64,000 nt of DNA, from NCBI GenBank assembly GCA_963768885.1, contig CAVYJN010000014.1, forward strand, positions 124,001 through 188,000, written 5' to 3'. Origin of the DNA: DASRIA01 sp963768885. GTDB taxonomy: Bacteria; Actinomycetota; Thermoleophilia; Solirubrobacterales; JBBDJG01. A program made the translations under genes and the position numbers. Shown here one piece after another: positions 61,275-64,000 of this stretch. Position 1 is the first letter of the stretch. Every line of letters begins with the position of its first letter. Below the pieces are notes generated by a model. That model was not told the DNA's origin. It worked only from the letters and a program-made list of their open reading frames with translations, and did not search any database.

Positions 61275-61373
61275 AGGCCTTCCCCCGCGGGCCCGGCCGT
61301 CACGGCCGGCGGCCCGGCGGAGGGGCGACTGCAACGCGGAACGACTTTTCAAGCTGATCCAGGAGGTATGCCC

Positions 61374-61667
61374 ATGAATCTGAAGCCTCTCGGGGATCGC
61401 CTGATCGTGCAGCCGGTGGAAGAGGAGGAGACCACTGCCAGTGGGATCGTCCTGCCGGACACGGCCAAGGAGAAGCCCCAGAAGGGAAAGGTGCTCGCCG
61501 TCGGGGACGGCCGGTGGGACGAGGACGGGGAGAAGCGCATCCCGCTCGACGTAGCCACCGGCGACGAGGTCCTCTACTCCAAGTACGGCGGCACGGACAT
61601 CGTCATCGACGGCGATGACCTGCTGGTCCTGCGCGAGTCGGACGTACTGGCCAAGGTAGAGGGCTAG
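61374..61667 (+). CDS. groES: GroES co-chaperonin
   Basis: The 97-residue GroES begins NLKPLGDRLIVQPVEEEETT, has the mobile loop TASGIVLPDTAKEKPQKGKV and ends VLRESDVLAKVEG. AGGAGG at 61361-61366, seven bases upstream, selects the ATG at 61374 over one at 61368, which is too close to it. About 100 bases separate the CIRCE operator from the start. It caps the GroEL chamber during folding; groEL follows after 26 bases. Confidence 0.97.
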   Translation: MNLKPLGDRLIVQPVEEEETTASGIVLPDTAKEKPQKGKVLAVGDGRWDEDGEKRIPLDVATGDEVLYSKYGGTDIVIDGDDLLVLRESDVLAKVEG

Positions 61668-61693
61668 ACACCTTAGAAAGGTAGGAATTTCGT

Positions 61694-63328
61694 ATGGCAC
61701 ATAAGGAACTGAAGTACAGCGAGGACGCCCGCCGGTCCCTCGAGGCCGGGGTGAACGCCGTCGCGAACGCCGTGAAGGTGACGCTCGGCCCGCGCGGCCG
61801 CTACGTCGTCCTCGACAAGAAGTTCGGCGCGCCCACGATCACCAACGACGGCGTCACGATCGCCCGTGAGATCGAGATCGAGGACGTGTTCGAGAACCAG
61901 GGCGCCCAGCTGGTGCGGGAGGTTGCCACGGCGACCAACGACGTGGCCGGCGACGGCACCACGACGGCGACCGTGCTCGCGCAGGGGATGGTGCGGCAGG
62001 GCATGAAGAACGTCGCGGCGGGCGCGAACCCGATGGCGCTCAAGCGCGGCATCGAGCAGTCCGTCGACCAGGTCGTCGAGCACCTGCGCACCAAGCAGTC
62101 GAAGGAGATCACGGGCGGCAAGGACCAGATCGCGCGAGTCGCGTCGATCTCGGCCCGCGACGACGAGATCGGGAACGTGATCGCCGACGCGATCGAGAAG
62201 GTCGGCAAGGACGGCGTCGTGAACGTCGAGGAGGGCCAGACCTTCGGCATGGAGCTCGAGTTCACGGAGGGGATGCAGTTCGACAAGGGCTACATCTCCC
62301 CGTACATGGTCACCGACCAGGAGCGCATGGAGGCGGTCCTCACCGACCCGTTCATCCTGATCGCCAACCAGAAGATCGGCGCGGTGCGCGAGCTGCTCCC
62401 CGTGCTCGAGCAGGTGATGCAGAACGGCAAGCCGCTGCTGATCATCGCCGAGGACGTCGAGGGCGAGACGCTCGCGACGCTCGTCGTGAACAAGCTGCGG
62501 GGGACGTTCACCGGCGTGTCCGTGAAGGCCCCCGGCTTCGGCGACCGCCGCAAGCGGATGCTCGAGGACATCGCGATCCTGACCGGCGGTGAGGTGATCA
62601 CCGAGGAGATGGGCCTGAAGCTGGAGAACACCCAGCTCACCCAGCTCGGCCAGGCCCGCAAGATCGTGGTCGCGAAGGACACGACGACGATCATCGACGG
62701 CGCCGGCGACTCGGAGCAGATCAAGGGCCGCATCAAGCAGATCAAGCAGGAGATCGAGAGCACCGACTCCGACTTCGACCGCGAGAAGCTCCAGGAGCGG
62801 CTCGCGAAGCTGTCGGGCGGCGTCGCGGTCGTCAAGGTCGGCGCAGCCACCGAGACCGAGATGAAGGAGCGCAAGCACCGCGTCGAGGACGCGCTGCAGG
62901 CGACTCGCGCGGCGCTCGAGGAGGGCATCGTGCCGGGCGGCGGAGTCGCCCTGCTGAACGCCACCGAGGCGGTCTCGCTCGACGGCTTCGAGGACCCCGA
63001 CGAGCGCACCGGCGCTCAGATCGTGCTGCGGACGCTCGAGGAGCCGCTGCGCCAGATCGCCGAGAACGCCGGCGTCGAGGGCTCGATCGTGGTCTCCAAG
63101 GTGCGCGAGATGAAGCCCGGCGAGGGCTTCAACGCCGCCACCGGCGAGTACACCGACCTGGTGAAGGCCGGCGTGATCGACCCGACGATGGTGACGCGCT
63201 CCGCGCTCCAGAACGCGGCGTCGATCGCGAAGAACATCCTCACCACGGAGTGCGTGGTCGCGGAGATGCCCGAGAAGGAGCCCGCAATGGGCGGCATGCC
63301 CGGCGGTGGCATGGAGGGCATGATGTAA
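61694..63328 (+). CDS. groEL: GroEL chaperonin (Cpn60)
   Basis: The 544-residue chaperonin has the equatorial ATP site (VTLGPRGRYVVLDKKFGAPT, VAGDGTTTATVLAQGMVRQG), the apical domain (FDKGYISPYMVTDQERMEAV) and ends with the Gly/Met-rich tail GGMPGGGMEGMM. Length and tail are normal for group I chaperonins. It is transcribed with groES from the CIRCE-controlled promoter, and a strong terminator follows at 63355. Some actinobacteria carry a second groEL elsewhere; this copy is next to groES. Confidence 0.97.
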   Translation: MAHKELKYSEDARRSLEAGVNAVANAVKVTLGPRGRYVVLDKKFGAPTITNDGVTIAREIEIEDVFENQGAQLVREVATATNDVAGDGTTTATVLAQGMVRQGMKNVAAGANPMALKRGIEQSVDQVVEHLRTKQSKEITGGKDQIARVASISARDDEIGNVIADAIEKVGKDGVVNVEEGQTFGMELEFTEGMQFDKGYISPYMVTDQERMEAVLTDPFILIANQKIGAVRELLPVLEQVMQNGKPLLIIAEDVEGETLATLVVNKLRGTFTGVSVKAPGFGDRRKRMLEDIAILTGGEVITEEMGLKLENTQLTQLGQARKIVVAKDTTTIIDGAGDSEQIKGRIKQIKQEIESTDSDFDREKLQERLAKLSGGVAVVKVGAATETEMKERKHRVEDALQATRAALEEGIVPGGGVALLNATEAVSLDGFEDPDERTGAQIVLRTLEEPLRQIAENAGVEGSIVVSKVREMKPGEGFNAATGEYTDLVKAGVIDPTMVTRSALQNAASIAKNILTTECVVAEMPEKEPAMGGMPGGGMEGMM

Positions 63329-63354
63329 CGAACCGCTCGCGGTTCGCGGTATGC

Positions 63355-63384
63355 GAGGGCCCGGCGAACGCCGGGCCCTCTTTC
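63355..63384 (+). terminator. Intrinsic terminator after groEL
   Basis: An 11-bp perfect stem (63355-63365 with 63370-63380) with a GAAC loop is followed by TTTC. It isolates the groE operon from the selenoprotein gene, whose GTG is 14 bases beyond. Confidence 0.9.
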
Positions 63385-63397
63385 GTACGATGCCCGC

Positions 63398-64000
63398 GTG
63401 ATCCTCGAACGTCCCGAAGTCACGCCGGAGCAGTTGCGGGCTCGTACCGGATGGGACCTGAAGCCCGAGGGACTCTGCAAGGGAGACCGCTGCGTTTCGT
63501 TCGACGACGCAGCTGACGGTCTCGACGTGGAGACGCTCGCGGACCGGCTCGGCATGGCGCTCGTCCACGACGAAGGGCACGGCCTGTGGGCGCTCGGCCC
63601 GGAGTCCGGCGGCCGCGCGCTGCTCACGGCCGAGCTTCCGGACGTGACGCTGCCCGATCGCCGTGGCAACCCGTTCTCGCTTTCGGCGCTGCACGGCAAG
63701 AAGGTCCTGCTCGTGGCATGGGCGTCGTGGTGAGGATGCCGCTTCGACCTGCCCGTGTGGCAGGAACTGCGAGCCGAGCTGCATCCGAAGGGCCTCGAGA
63801 TCGTGACCGTCGCGCTCGACGTCGGCGGTGAGCGCGCTGCCGGCCCGTGGATCGACATGGCCAAGCCCGAGCATCCGGCGCTGATCGACGAAGCCCACCT
63901 CCTCGATGAGCTGCTGGGCATCGTGAACGTCCCGAGCGGGGTCTGGATCGAGGAGCAGGGCACGATCGTGCGCCCACCCGAGCCGGCCTTCCCCGGTCGC
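63398..64000 (+). CDS. Redoxin (TlpA/AhpC-TSA thioredoxin-fold) selenoprotein with in-frame UGA (3' end outside the window)
   Basis: The GTG at 63398 opens a frame of 111 codons ending LLVAWASW, then UGA at 63731-63733, then GCRFDLPVWQELRAELHPKG in the same frame. It runs 89 open codons more to the window edge with clear redoxin homology: EIVTVALDVGGERAAGPWID and LLGIVNVPSGVWIEEQG, the VP being the cis-Pro of thioredoxin folds. In the family the residue after WxSW is the catalytic Cys, so UGA encodes selenocysteine in a Sec-Gly-Cys motif. Residues 1-70 form an N-terminal domain with TGWDLKPEGLCKGDRCV (CxxxxC). A SECIS-like hairpin lies 15 bases after the UGA, and selA/selB are in the window. 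It likely acts as a thiol/selenol peroxidase or disulfide reductase (inference). Confidence 0.88.
63731..63733 (+). other. In-frame UGA selenocysteine codon
   Basis: The codon replaces the catalytic Cys of a WxSWCxC redoxin motif. Conserved coding continues downstream in the same frame, unlike the frameshifts elsewhere in the window. Confidence 0.87.
63748..63764 (+). promoter_or_regulatory. SECIS-like hairpin for selenocysteine insertion
   Basis: Six base pairs (63748-63753 with 63759-63764) close a five-base loop CGTGT. The loop starts 20 bases after the UGA and has G at its second position, within the usual limits of the bacterial SECIS model (apical loop roughly 16-37 bases from the UGA with an early G). 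It lies inside the coding sequence, as bacterial SECIS elements do. Confidence 0.75.

Noticed and set aside
61368..61370. ATG at 61368 as the groES start
   Set aside because: It is one base from the AGGAGG sequence, too close for initiation; ATG 61374 has normal spacing and matches the family N-terminus.

Overview
The window is a G+C-rich, gene-dense chromosomal segment of an actinobacterium. A fused PafBC-type WYL regulator, a GT81 glucosyl-3-phosphoglycerate synthase, dodecin, biotin-dependent acyl-CoA carboxylases, GTG/TTG starts and many 1-4 base start/stop overlaps all point that way. A deep-branching soil lineage such as Thermoleophilia/Solirubrobacterales is my inference; no rRNA marker is present. 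About a dozen genes carry single-base frameshifts, nearly all extra G or C, inside otherwise well-conserved proteins, so the sequence itself probably contains indel errors.

Layout. 1-3,759 (minus): a MoaD-thioesterase fusion, moaE, selA and selB, joining molybdopterin and selenocysteine biosynthesis. 3,785-6,070 (minus): two tandem WD40-like beta-propeller secreted proteins, the upstream copy broken. 6,127-12,064: methylmalonyl-CoA mutase large subunit, a GST-like protein, two secreted proteins and propionyl-CoA carboxylase beta. 12,065-15,322: TetR, an ECF sigma factor overlapping an alkylguanine-DNA methyltransferase, ornithine cyclodeaminase-like protein, a small carboxylase-epsilon-like protein and dodecin. 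15,544-18,358: assimilatory sulfate reduction (APS reductase, ATP sulfurylase, TauE/SafE permease). 18,469-22,702: a surface locus with a membrane-anchored HTH regulator, a Pro-rich membrane protein and a 791-residue secreted protein of eight 86-87-residue Asn/Gln/Ser/Thr-rich repeats. 22,946-28,721: biotin carboxylase/BCCP subunit, HAD protein, sucCD and an aminotransferase. 28,718-32,866: DtxR regulator, macrodomain protein, glycerate kinase and the glucosylglycerate pair gpgP/gpgS. 32,889-43,792: DNA-repair helicase, LOG-like protein, M23 peptidase, tRNA-Phe, TetR, photolyase, ThiI, YhaM-like nuclease, HD-GYP and GNAT proteins. 43,933-52,810: PafBC fusion, UspA, FKBP, cupredoxin, penicillin-acylase-family hydrolase, flavin and FAD oxidoreductases and a third propeller protein. 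52,889-56,767: dTDP-rhamnose operon rmlA-D-B-C. 56,795-59,797: molybdate regulator and modABC. 59,835-63,328: Crp/Fnr regulator, ASCH protein, then a CIRCE operator and groES-groEL.

The most notable gene is the last one (63,398 to the window edge). It is a thioredoxin-fold redoxin whose reading frame passes through an in-frame UGA exactly where the catalytic cysteine of the WxSWC motif belongs, with a SECIS-like hairpin just downstream. With selA and selB in the same window, this is best read as a selenoprotein. Selenium and molybdenum functions recur: moaD/moaE/selA/selB at one end, mod genes and the selenoprotein at the other. Propionyl-CoA carboxylase, methylmalonyl-CoA mutase and succinyl-CoA synthetase, scattered through the first half, together form the propionate-to-succinate route.
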